Source: Bradyrhizobium sp. MOS003
GTDB lineage: Bacteria > Pseudomonadota > Alphaproteobacteria > Rhizobiales > Xanthobacteraceae
Length of the DNA stretch: 64,000 bases
Direction of reading: 5' to 3'
Assembly (NCBI RefSeq): GCF_003020125.1
Contig: NZ_PYFW01000002.1
Coordinates: 62,001 to 126,000 of the forward strand
Position numbers and translations under genes: made by a program. The notes beneath the pieces are model-generated. The model saw nothing but the letters and a program-made list of their open reading frames with translations. It searched no databases and had not been told where the DNA came from. Within the stretch, counting starts at the first letter, position 1; each line of letters begins with the position of its first letter. Positions 29,126 through 37,858 of the stretch are shown in pieces.

Positions 29126-29924
29126 CCTCGTCGACCGGGTCTATTCCGCCGTCGTCGGTACGATCACCGGCTTCGGCATGCTCCTGCTGCTGGCGCCGAC
29201 GCTGGTCGTGCTCGTCATATCCTTCACCGGCGGCATCACGCTGAAATTCCCGCCGCCGAGCTGGTCGCTGCGCTGGTATGTCGAGCTGCTGCAATCGCAG
29301 GAGATCATGGAGCCAGCATTGACGAGCCTGAAAATTGCCGCTGCGGCGACAATCCTCTCCGCGGTACTAGGCGGCGCCGCCGCGCTCGGGCTCGCACGGA
29401 GCAAGTTGAAGATCGCACGCGCGCTGGATGCGCTGTTCATGTCGCCTATGGTCCTGCCCGCGATGGCCTTCGGCCTGTCGCTGCTGCTGGTCTTCAACCT
29501 GCTCGGCATCCGCCTGTCCGCGGCGACGCTCGTGCTTGGCCACACCGTCATCTGTGTTCCCTTCGTGATCCGGATGGTCGGAGCCTCCGTGCAGCAGCTC
29601 AATCCGGTGCTGATCACCTGCTCGCTCAGCCTCGGCGCCAGCCGTTGGTACACGTTCCGCCGTATCACGCTGCCATTGATCCGCCGCGGCATCGTCGCGA
29701 GCTGCTTCGTCGCGTTCCTGACCTCGTTCGACAACGTGCCGGTGTCACTGTTCCTGGCCGATGCCCGCACCGAGGTCCTGCCGATCAAGCTGTGGGCGAT
29801 CCTCGAAGGCAGCCTCGACGTCCGGGTCGCCGCCGTCTCGGGCGTGATCGTGCTGGTGACGCTCGCCGGCCTCGTCTGTGCCGAACTCTTCGGCGGCGTC
29901 AGTCGCCAGATCGGAAATCGCTGA
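29115..29924 (+). CDS. ABC transporter permease (PotC-like)
   Basis: 269 residues with about six membrane helices and an EAA-like loop (CSLSLGASRWYTFRRITLPL). The gene overlaps the preceding permease by 11 bases, with GAGG before the ATG at 29115. It completes the importer. Confidence 0.9.
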   Translation: MQRNLVDRVYSAVVGTITGFGMLLLLAPTLVVLVISFTGGITLKFPPPSWSLRWYVELLQSQEIMEPALTSLKIAAAATILSAVLGGAAALGLARSKLKIARALDALFMSPMVLPAMAFGLSLLLVFNLLGIRLSAATLVLGHTVICVPFVIRMVGASVQQLNPVLITCSLSLGASRWYTFRRITLPLIRRGIVASCFVAFLTSFDNVPVSLFLADARTEVLPIKLWAILEGSLDVRVAAVSGVIVLVTLAGLVCAELFGGVSRQIGNR

Positions 29925-29926
29925 TC

Positions 29927-30826
29927 ATGCCGATCGAACGCGATCTACGAGGATACGGAAGGGCGCGGCCGGATATCATCTGGCCCAACGGCGCCCGCGT
30001 CGCGGTGTCGCTCGTGGTGAATTTCGAAGAGGGCGCCGAGCTCGCCGTCGAGCAGGGCGACGCCGAGACCGAGCGCTACGGCGAGGTCGCCTCGACATCG
30101 CCGCCCGGCGTTCGCGATCTCGTGCAGGAGCAGGTGTTCGACTACGGCATGCGGGCCGGCCTGTGGCGTTTCCTCGACGCCTTTGCCTACGCGAATGTCC
30201 GCTCGACCTTCATGATGTGCGGCCGCGCGGTCGAGCGTGTGCCCGAGCTTGCGCGCGCCGTGATCGAAGCGGGACACGAGCCGGCGGTGCACGGCTGGCG
30301 CTGGTTGCCGCACGCGCGCTACGGCGATCCCGAGACCGAGCGTGGCGACATCGAGCGGACGCGCGACGTCATTGCCCACGCCACCGGCGTCACGCCGGCC
30401 GGCTTCATGTCGCGCGGCAGCCAGAGCACCTGGACACGCGACCTCCTCATCGATCTCGGTTTCGCCTATGACTCCAACGCACTCGACGACGACCTGCCCT
30501 ATTGGAGCCGTTCGCCGCGAGGGTCGATGCTGATCCTGCCTTACGGCTTCGACACCAACGACATGAAGTTCTTCCATCCGAATGGTTTCGTGCAGCCCGA
30601 AGATTTCTCGGACTATGTCGGTGCCGCGCTTGCGACGCTGGTCGAGGAGGCCGACCGCGGCCGCTCCGCGATGCTGTCGATCGGCTTCCACCTGCGCATT
30701 TGCGGCCGGCCCGCACGTTTCCGCGCCGTAAAGGCCATTCTCGCGGAACTGGCGCGGCTCGAGGGCCGCGTCTGGGTGGCGACACGTGCCGACATCGCGG
30801 CCCATTTCCGCAACGCCGTGCGCTAG
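29927..30826 (+). CDS. Polysaccharide deacetylase family, PuuE allantoinase-like
   Basis: 299 residues. The family features SLVVNFEEGAELAVEQG and EPAVHGWRWLPH match cofactor-free PuuE-type allantoinases, which open allantoin or similar ring compounds. It starts two bases after the last permease gene, so it belongs to the operon. The importer may therefore bring in a ureide, hydantoin or pyrimidine-like substrate; this also agrees with the ring-opening enzyme and racemase-like gene nearby. Confidence 0.78.
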   Translation: MPIERDLRGYGRARPDIIWPNGARVAVSLVVNFEEGAELAVEQGDAETERYGEVASTSPPGVRDLVQEQVFDYGMRAGLWRFLDAFAYANVRSTFMMCGRAVERVPELARAVIEAGHEPAVHGWRWLPHARYGDPETERGDIERTRDVIAHATGVTPAGFMSRGSQSTWTRDLLIDLGFAYDSNALDDDLPYWSRSPRGSMLILPYGFDTNDMKFFHPNGFVQPEDFSDYVGAALATLVEEADRGRSAMLSIGFHLRICGRPARFRAVKAILAELARLEGRVWVATRADIAAHFRNAVR

Positions 30827-30915
30827 GCCGCCCGCACGCCCGCGATGAAGGCAATGACCTCGTTGTCGCGTGAACAGCTTCTGCGTCCAGCGGCCGCCGA
30901 AGCGGAGCCGCCTCC
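30827..30915 (-). pseudogene. Possible C-terminal gene remnant
   Basis: On the minus strand, RLRFGGRWTQKLFTR in one frame continues as DNEVIAFIAGVRAA and stop in the next frame, as if a short coding tail had suffered a frameshift. No parent gene is recognisable and nothing upstream is coding. Weak evidence. Confidence 0.2.
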
Positions 30916-31053
30916 CCGAATCTAAACCTCTTCAAATCTAGAAGCCCTCGATATCGCCTCTGCGAGCGTTGACTTGGAGAGAGCTCCGGCAGAACGATCA
31001 ATGCCAACGATCAGCGCCAGCGGTGGCGCGAGCAGCGAAGGTCCAGAGGCTTC

Positions 31054-31554
31054 ATGCATCCATCGACATCATCAGGGTCTCTCGAGCTTCCCACGCTCAG
31101 CGCCGCGGAGCGGCTCTTCATCTGGGGATTCCGCGCCAAGGCACGCAGTGGAGGCGCCGTTCCGACCGCAGCCGACATCCAGGAGGTGTACGACCATTTC
31201 CGCGTCGGCGATGCCGTGCTTTCGCTGGAATCCATCATCGAGATCTTCGCCTGCACGGCCCACACCGCGATCGAAGTGCACTGCCCGACCTGTCCGCGCA
31301 TGTCGGACAGCGAGCAAGGGATCCTGCACGCCATCGCCGCGGCACAGCAGGATCGCATCGACATCGTGCGCGAACGGTTCGAGAGCTGGCTGCCGCCGGT
31401 CGGTGCCGATTGGGCGCTGGCGCCGGTGCGGGGGCTCGCCACGATCTTTCGCATGGCGGGTCTCATCCTGCCCGACCGGCACGTGCGGTCATTCGACCAG
31501 GGCCGCACCATGGCGATGAAGAGTTGGCTGGTCGGAAGTCCGACACTGCACTGA
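31054..31554 (+). CDS. Conserved hypothetical protein, 166 aa
   Basis: No known domain recognised. A Ser/Thr-rich N-terminus is followed by LSAAERLFIWGFRAKA and a Cys-containing segment (CPTCPRMSDSEQG near 88-100) with possible metal or redox use. No signal peptide or membrane helix. The neighbour 11 bases downstream is also Cys-rich, so the two may act together. Confidence 0.6.
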   Translation: MHPSTSSGSLELPTLSAAERLFIWGFRAKARSGGAVPTAADIQEVYDHFRVGDAVLSLESIIEIFACTAHTAIEVHCPTCPRMSDSEQGILHAIAAAQQDRIDIVRERFESWLPPVGADWALAPVRGLATIFRMAGLILPDRHVRSFDQGRTMAMKSWLVGSPTLH

Positions 31555-31565
31555 CGAGACCGTTC

Positions 31566-32033
31566 ATGCCCCCAGATATTTGCGGTTCTGTGCCGGACGC
31601 CGGCAAATCGCGGCTCTGTCCGCTCCAGGCCGCGCTTGGCGCGCGCCCCTGCGTCGACAATTACGATGATTTCTGCCGCCTCGCGCTGTCGCTGTTCCGC
31701 TTCATCGGGGCGGCCTATTCGACCGGCGCCTCCGATTGCTGGGAAGCCGCCTATCGCTTTGCCGACGAGGCGCCCGATATTGCCGACAGTCCGCTGCTGG
31801 TCGCGCGCGTTGCCGCGCTGGTCAGAATCCTTCGTAGCGGCCGGCCCTGCGAGCTGTGCTTCATGCCGCCGTCCTGTCGTCGACTGTCGAAGGACGAGAC
31901 TGAACTGATGCGATTGCTGGCGGTCGCGCGCCGCAAGCAACCGGGCGAACTCGACTCCATCGTCTGCGGCTTCGTCGGCTCGGGCCAGGAAGCTGCCGCG
32001 ACGCGGGCAGTCACCGCGCTTGCGTCGTGCTGA
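31566..32033 (+). CDS. Conserved hypothetical Cys-rich protein, 155 aa
   Basis: Eight or nine Cys residues are spread through the protein, including DICGS, RLCP, ARPCVDNYDDFC and CELCFMPPSCR, so metal or redox chemistry is possible. No membrane helix. It follows the previous small gene closely on the same strand. No recognised function. Confidence 0.6.
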   Translation: MPPDICGSVPDAGKSRLCPLQAALGARPCVDNYDDFCRLALSLFRFIGAAYSTGASDCWEAAYRFADEAPDIADSPLLVARVAALVRILRSGRPCELCFMPPSCRRLSKDETELMRLLAVARRKQPGELDSIVCGFVGSGQEAAATRAVTALASC

Positions 32034-32067
32034 GGCCTTAGTGGGTTCTGGGCGGCTCCACATCTGA

Positions 32068-32997
32068 TCACTCGCCCGCAACGCAAGCCTCCATGATCGC
32101 GTCGAGCTCGGCTTTCGACAACACGCCGAGCTCGGCGATGAAGACGATCCGCGTCCGCGGTACGCCCGGCGCGGGTGCATCGCCCGGAGCCAGCGTGGCT
32201 CGGCCGGCGGCGAATTGAAACACCATCTGGCGGCCGGGCTGCTCGACGGTCTCGAACAGGCCCTTGGCGCGCGCGAGTTTCGGCGCCAGTCTGCCGATGG
32301 CCTGCTGCAAACGCGGCAGCGAGATCGGGCGGTCCGAGGTCCAGCTCAGCGTCTCGAAACGCTGCTCTGCCGGGCGTTTCGGGCCCGGATCGCGCGGCGC
32401 GGGTGCACGCTCGACGTTCGCGGGAAACAGCAGCGCGGACGGAATCTCGCCATGTCGCGCATCGACCACCACGGCAGGAAGGCGCAACGCGCGGATGGCC
32501 TGACGCATCCGCGCACCCGCGCCTTCGTCCGCAAGATCCAGCTTGGTCAAGGCCACGATATCGGCAACGCGCAATTGCGAACGCTGGAGGGCGTCGTCCA
32601 GCGCGGCCGGCGGTGTCGCGGCGTCGATCACGCACAGCACCGTCTCCAGCGGCGCCTCGCGCAGGATCACGGGGTCCATCAGATTGCGGACGATGTCGGC
32701 GGGATCGGCGACGCCGCTGGTCTCGATGACGATATGCTCGGGTTTCGGATCCCGCCGCAACAGCGTCGAGAGCGTGCGCAAGAGATCGCCTTCGAGCGTG
32801 CAGCAGATGCAGCCGTTGGCGAGGCTGACCACGCCGTCGCTGGCGCCCGCGATCAGCTCCGCATCGATGTTGATGGCGCCGAAATCGTTGACCACAGCGG
32901 CGATCCGTCGTCCCTCCGCATGCGCGAGAAGGTGGTTCACCACCGTGGTCTTGCCCGCCCCCAGAAAGCCCGTCACCAGGAGAATGGGGACCGGCAT
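32068..32997 (-). CDS. COG0523/CobW-family GTPase (metal chaperone)
   Basis: 309 residues. Walker A GFLGAGKTT and the metal-binding motif CICC (NGCICCTLEGDLL) are intact, and a C-terminal CobW domain follows. Members insert Zn, Co or other metals into client enzymes using GTP. Its ATG lies three bases after the stop of the amidohydrolase gene, so that metal-dependent enzyme is the likely client (inference). Not enough is seen to name the metal. Confidence 0.88.
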   Translation of the reverse strand: MPVPILLVTGFLGAGKTTVVNHLLAHAEGRRIAAVVNDFGAINIDAELIAGASDGVVSLANGCICCTLEGDLLRTLSTLLRRDPKPEHIVIETSGVADPADIVRNLMDPVILREAPLETVLCVIDAATPPAALDDALQRSQLRVADIVALTKLDLADEGAGARMRQAIRALRLPAVVVDARHGEIPSALLFPANVERAPAPRDPGPKRPAEQRFETLSWTSDRPISLPRLQQAIGRLAPKLARAKGLFETVEQPGRQMVFQFAAGRATLAPGDAPAPGVPRTRIVFIAELGVLSKAELDAIMEACVAGE

Positions 32998-33000
32998 GGA

Positions 33001-34491
33001 TCAGCCTCCGACGACGGGGCGGCGCACCGGCTTGCCCGGCCGCTCCGTCACATCCAGCACGCCATCCGTGATCAGCGGCTGGCCGCTGACGACGAGATGC
33101 CGCACGCCCTCGGAGGGACGGTTCATCGCCGTGAAGGTGGCGCGGTCCGAGAGTTTTTCGTAGTCGAACACGACGATGTCGGCGTCCGCGTCCTTCGTGA
33201 GCCGGCCCTTGGCACGCATCGCCGGCGTGCTCTGCGACAGGATTTCCGCCGGGATCAGCGCGCATTTGCGCACGCCTTCCAGCAGCGACACGGTCTTGCG
33301 CTCGCGCACCCATTCGCGGATGAAGCGGGTGAAGCAGCCGGCCGAGCGCGGATGCGAGGTGGCATCGTCAGGCAGCGGCCAGGCATCGCCGGTGTAGGTC
33401 TTGCCGTCCGACGTCGTCCACGGCATCGCGTCGGACGCGATCGCGCCGCCGGGATACAGCACCGACATGTCGAGCAGGTCGCGGTGATGCGAATTGTTCT
33501 CGATGTCGAGGATGTGCCAGAGCACCAGCGAGGACGGCTCTTCGGCCTGCGCCTTCAGGAGCTCCTCGCGGTCGTGGAAGCGATAGCCGTCGGTCACGCG
33601 CTGCACCGAATCGTAGCCGGTGCCGTTGCGCTCGACGAATTCGGGGTCGCTGAAAAAGGCGGCGGCCAGCACGGTCGAGCCGGTGCCGTAAGGATAGGCC
33701 TCGACCGTGATGGGAAGGCCCTGCGCCTGCGCTTTTGCGATCAGCACGCGGCAACGCTCGACGTCGGTCTTGCTCGACGAGTTGAAATGGCAGATGTGCA
33801 TGTGCGCGCCGGTAGCGCCGGCATAGCCGATCAGGCGGATATAGGCTTCCACCGCGCTCTCGGGGTCGATGCGCGACATGAAGGCGACATGGGTAAACGT
33901 CGGCACGTTCTGGACTGCGGCGAGCTGGCAGACCGCGGTCAGCTCCTGCACGCCGGCGCCCGGCGCGTAGGCATTGAGAATGCCGATGCCGATGCCGCCT
34001 TCGTCGAGGCCACGCGCGAGACGCTCGAGAACGCCGGCGACTTCCGCGTCGGTCGCGACGTTGTCCATCCAGCGGCGGTCGCGCATGGCGTTGCCGAACG
34101 CCTCCAGCGAACTCTCGGCGTTCGAGCCCGTCATCGCGCCGATGCGCGCAAACGCCCAGTTGGTGGCGGCGCCGTAGTTCAGCACGCGGCCCTTCCTGGC
34201 CTGTCGCTCGTACCAGGACCCGACCGGCAGCACGCCGGCCTCGAGATCGAGCGTCGTCGTGACGCCGTCGAACGCCTGCATGCGGTCGGCCGGAATGGAC
34301 TGGCCATGGGCGTGCAGGTCGATGAAGCCGGGGGCGACCACGAGCCCGGTGGCGTCGATCACCCGCTCGGCGCCGCCGAGGTCCGTGCCGACGGCCGCGA
34401 TCTTGCCGTCCACTACCGCCACATCGCCAACGGCGTCCATCCCGCTCGCGGGATCCACCACCCGGCCGCCGCTGATCACCAAACCGCTCAT
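33001..34491 (-). CDS. D-aminoacylase-like amidohydrolase
   Basis: 496 residues of the amidohydrolase superfamily close to N-acyl-D-amino-acid deacylase. Metal ligands include the HxH of GFIDLHAHGQS near 60, His in THVAFMS and HMHICHFNSSS, and the Asp in ASDAMPW. The start (MSGLVISGGRVVDPASGMDA) is typical. It would release D-amino acids from N-acyl forms; the acyl specificity is unknown. First gene of a two-gene operon with the COG0523 GTPase. Confidence 0.83.
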   Translation of the reverse strand: MSGLVISGGRVVDPASGMDAVGDVAVVDGKIAAVGTDLGGAERVIDATGLVVAPGFIDLHAHGQSIPADRMQAFDGVTTTLDLEAGVLPVGSWYERQARKGRVLNYGAATNWAFARIGAMTGSNAESSLEAFGNAMRDRRWMDNVATDAEVAGVLERLARGLDEGGIGIGILNAYAPGAGVQELTAVCQLAAVQNVPTFTHVAFMSRIDPESAVEAYIRLIGYAGATGAHMHICHFNSSSKTDVERCRVLIAKAQAQGLPITVEAYPYGTGSTVLAAAFFSDPEFVERNGTGYDSVQRVTDGYRFHDREELLKAQAEEPSSLVLWHILDIENNSHHRDLLDMSVLYPGGAIASDAMPWTTSDGKTYTGDAWPLPDDATSHPRSAGCFTRFIREWVRERKTVSLLEGVRKCALIPAEILSQSTPAMRAKGRLTKDADADIVVFDYEKLSDRATFTAMNRPSEGVRHLVVSGQPLITDGVLDVTERPGKPVRRPVVGG

Positions 34492-34655
34492 ATCGTCACT
34501 CCGAAAGCTATTGCCAAACCTCCAAAGGCCCGGCAGCAGCTTTGGAAGCGAAGACCGGCCGCATCGCGCACCGTCCCGGCGCGCATAGAGGCAGATTTTC
34601 GGGCGAACGACTACCGCCGCCGATGCCGACGCATCATGCGAAATCGCGCGCGCCG

Positions 34656-35863
34656 TCAGAGCCCGTCAAACCAGGATTTCCACTTCGGCACGGCCGTCGC
34701 GAAGGTGCCGCGATGGCTGGTGCTGCCGGTCGAGACGGCGTCGACCGCCGTGTTGCCGCTGCCGATCGCGCGCTGGTAGGTCATGGCGAGCTGGCCGAGC
34801 CCGACGCTGATGGCTTCGTCGGTCTCTCCGTAATAGTTGCGCACCGGGCTCTTGACGATCCAGCGATAGGCCTGTGTCTGCGCGACAAGCCGCCCGTAGG
34901 CCGAAGTTCGAAGAACTGCGGATCGAAATAGTCGGCACGGATCAGCTTGTGCAGATCGGTCGGCACGTCCGCGGCGTTGAAAGGCTCGCGCATGTAGGCC
35001 TTGCGCGACACGTCGTAATAGGCATCCGCGATCAGCGAGCGCGCGAGCCCTGGCACGCCGTAATAATTCTCGAAGGAGAACGCCGTCAGGATGAACAGCG
35101 AATTCACCCAGCTCGCATCGTTCTTGCGCGGGAAGCTGAGAAAGCCGTTCAGCGCCACGAACGCGTCGACCGGCGCACTCGCGGTGGCGGCGGCGTCGAC
35201 CTTGACGCCCGCTTGCTCGAGCTTCTCGAGCATGGCCATGGTCACGAACCCGCCTTGCGACCAGCCGGCGAGAAACAGTTTCGTCGTGGTGAGCTTGAGA
35301 TGATCGAGCACTGCGCGGCTCGCGATCAGCATGTCGTAGGTCGCCTGCTGGTGGCTCGCCTTGACCATGTAGCCTTCCGGCTCCGACGACGTGCCCAGCC
35401 CGAAATAGTCGGCGCCGATCACGGCGTACCCTTGGCCGGCGAACTGGGCGATCATCAATTGCGTTTCCGGTGATTGCAGCGGAAACGAGGGGACCTCCTG
35501 CTTCCCGTAGACGGTGCCGTGCTGATACGACACCATCGGGAACGAGGTGCCACTGTCCTCGGGGATCGCGAGCAGCCCGGAGGCGATCGTCGGCTTGTTG
35601 CCGCGCTCGGGCACGACGGACGAATAGGTCACGCGATAGAGCCGGACGGCGTTGCGCGCCGGGCTGTAGGTTGTGGTGATCCCGGCGAAGGCGGGCGTGT
35701 CGACCTGCAGGATCTTGTTGAGCTGATCGGCATCCCAGCGCGCGATGCGCTGATATTCGATGCTGGCCGACAATTTGACGACCTGGCCTTCCTGCGCGTG
35801 GGCGGAAACCCCCGCGAGGAGCTGGACGAGAAGCAGGAGAGAGAGACGCCAAGCCGATGTCAT
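34656..35863 (-). pseudogene. Frameshifted secreted alpha/beta hydrolase (lipase-like)
   Basis: An N-terminal signal peptide (MTSAWRLSLLLLVQLLAGVS..AHA) is followed by a mature alpha/beta hydrolase with the nucleophile motif GWSQG near residue 197. Near 34910 the frame breaks. The upstream frame ends in a non-homologous Arg/Ser-rich tail at 34781, while the family-like C-terminus (SAYGRLVAQTQAYRWIVKSP to WFDGL) runs on in another frame to 34656. One lost base after the codons for PQFFE explains it. The lost tail contains the only good catalytic His (GSTSHRGTF). Sequencing error is possible. Confidence 0.7.
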
Positions 35864-35900
35864 GCGGGAGACTCGTCACAAGAGACTTTGGAATGAGCAA

Positions 35901-36816
35901 GTGACAGGCCTAAGCGGGTTCGGTTGAGATTGTGTTGACCTCTCCTCGCGCCAGGCTGGAACCGCACTGTCGAACCGTGCGCGATTGTCGCAGGCTGGTC
36001 GGGCACGCGTTCGCGGTCTCGCGGCAATGATTTGCCCGAGCTGTGCTCCTCTTCACACCCTCTCGAAAGAAAGGGTGCAGGGAAGGCCGGGCGCCGGCTG
36101 GCACCCGTAAAGACCCCCGTGCTGAACAGATGCACACGCCGTGCACAGGCGAGACACAGGGCAGCCGATACCAGGCCTTCCCTGCGCGATGGTCTGACGG
36201 CCAATATGCCGCGCTCTCCCGGGAGCCGAACTTTCCTTTTGGCCTCCCTCGCCATTCGAATTGACGATGCCGTTCGCCCGGTTGAGCTTGCGCGCATCTT
36301 CGAACAGCTTGACCGTGGCAACGACGGCCAGGACGACGCGGTTTTGCCGTACGCAGGAGCGCCGTTCGTCTTCGCGGGTCACGCGCGCTCACGAGGTTCT
36401 CTCGCCCTGCCCGCGCAAGCTCCGCCTTGACGCCGCCCGCGTCCACCGCAACTCCCAGCCCGCATTCGAAACGACGTACGACCGCCCCTTATGTGGGCTG
36501 GAATGGCCGACACATACGACAAAACCGAATTTCGGTAAAGTGGAATATTTTAAGGAAGAGGGGTTGACAGCCGATCAGCTGTTTTGCCCGACGAGGCGCG
36601 GCCGATTACTGGCTCGTTTTCGAGGATGACGCGACAAAGCAGGCGCTTCGCGCGTGGTGCGCGCTTCATTCGATCGACATCACGGACTGATCCGACGCCC
36701 GTCCGAACGCCGTGACGAACCGAGCGCGACGCCGCTCCGCCGTCTTCTCGCCTGCATTGTCATTCAGGGACTGGGCGGGGCGTTGTTTTTGGTGGGCAAG
36801 TTCCCAAAGGTTCCAT
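35901..36816. other. Non-coding 916-base stretch, dispersed repeat-like sequence
   Basis: No credible gene of any size except a possible tail (36583-36690). The section 36030-36500 resembles an intergenic element I recall from many Bradyrhizobium genomes: a hairpin around ACCCTCTCGAAAGAAAGGGT, then GGAAGGCC and later CTTCCCTGCGCGATGG. It contains several short inverted repeats. AT-richer sequence around 36530-36580 stands out. Assignment is by recall only. Confidence 0.4.
36583..36690 (+). pseudogene. Possible C-terminal gene remnant
   Basis: One plus-strand frame reads AADYWLVFEDDATKQALRAW then CALHSIDITD and stop. The composition is protein-like, but no start or upstream coding sequence exists. 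It is probably the tail of a decayed gene; the parent family is not recognised. Confidence 0.25.
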
Positions 36817-37842
36817 GTGATCGTTAGATCTCTTCTGCAACGCGGCTCCCGCCATGCTGTTTCGCGCCGCGCCGTCCTGGGCGGACTTCTGTCGGCAGGG
36901 AGCGCCGTTGCTCTCGGCGGATGCTCCGGGCTGGGTGCGACCGGCGCGCGCTATGACGCGTCATCGCTGTCAGCTGATCCCACAGTGCTCGTCGCCACCA
37001 CGCGCAAGCCTGCTGGTGGCGGCCGCGCGAAACCCTGGTTCGGGCCGGAGCGTGGGACGGGCATGACGATCGCGCGAGCGAGGCTGGTGGCGCCGGACGA
37101 GAGCCGTCTGTCTCTCGCCTCGGTCGGAATCGGCGACTGGCGCCTCGACCGGGTCGAACCGGCGTCGGCCGATGCCGGCGAGCTCGCTGCCGAGACCGGC
37201 GGAGGCGACGTGCTGATCTATGTGCACGGCTTCAAGCAGACCTTCGAGACGGCGGTGCTGGATGCCGCCCATCTCTCGGACGGAATCCGGTTCCGCGGCC
37301 GGACCATCGCGTTCTCCTGGCCCTCCAGGGCAGGATTGTTCGACTATGCCTATGACCGCGACAGCGCGATGTGGTCCCGCGACGAGTTCGAACGCGTGCT
37401 TTCCGCGCTGGTGTCGGCGCCAAGCGCCGGCCGCGTGCACATCGTTGCCCACAGCATGGGAACCATGCTGACGCTCGAAAGCCTGCGTCAGCTCTATGCG
37501 AAATACGGCGACACGGTCACGGGCAAGATCGGCGCGGTGGTGTTTGCCGCGCCCGACATCGACATGGACGTGTTCTCTTCGGCGATCCAGCGCATTGGCC
37601 CGCTGGCCGGCAAGATCACCGTGATCGCCTCGACCAACGACCGCGCGCTGGCGCTGTCGGGACAGCTCGCCGGCGGAATGACCCGGGTCGGCGCAGCGGA
37701 AAAAGCCGCCATCTCCCGCCTCGGCGTCCGCGTCGTCGATGCGTCAGCGGAAGGCTGGGGCATCGTCAACCACGACCTGTTCCTGTCGAACGCGGAAGTG
37801 CAGAAGGTGATCCGGCGGTCGATCGATGGGACGACGGCTTAG
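36817..37842 (+). CDS. Lipoprotein alpha/beta hydrolase (DUF900 type)
   Basis: 341 residues. The N-terminus has a twin-arginine motif (VSRRAVLGGLLSAGS) and a lipobox (LGGC), so it is probably a Tat-dependent lipoprotein. The hydrolase part has VLIYVHGFKQTFE (oxyanion region), nucleophile HSMGT, and the likely His in WGIVNHDLF, all typical of DUF900 hydrolases. Substrate unknown. GTG at 36817 has AAAGG about 7 bases upstream; an upstream ATG at 36712 would add 35 residues unlike a signal. It converges with the NERD-helicase gene. Confidence 0.8.
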   Translation: MIVRSLLQRGSRHAVSRRAVLGGLLSAGSAVALGGCSGLGATGARYDASSLSADPTVLVATTRKPAGGGRAKPWFGPERGTGMTIARARLVAPDESRLSLASVGIGDWRLDRVEPASADAGELAAETGGGDVLIYVHGFKQTFETAVLDAAHLSDGIRFRGRTIAFSWPSRAGLFDYAYDRDSAMWSRDEFERVLSALVSAPSAGRVHIVAHSMGTMLTLESLRQLYAKYGDTVTGKIGAVVFAAPDIDMDVFSSAIQRIGPLAGKITVIASTNDRALALSGQLAGGMTRVGAAEKAAISRLGVRVVDASAEGWGIVNHDLFLSNAEVQKVIRRSIDGTTA

Positions 37843-37858
37843 AGGGGGCGGCCCAAGC

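Noticed and set aside
32215..34779. 854-codon open frame antisense to the D-aminoacylase/COG0523 genes
   Set aside because: No ribosome site or recognised domain; the composition is His/Arg-rich as expected for antisense GC-rich DNA.
36032..36430. Open frames within the 35901-36816 stretch
   Set aside because: No ribosome site and no plausible protein composition; the sequence looks like a repeated non-coding element.
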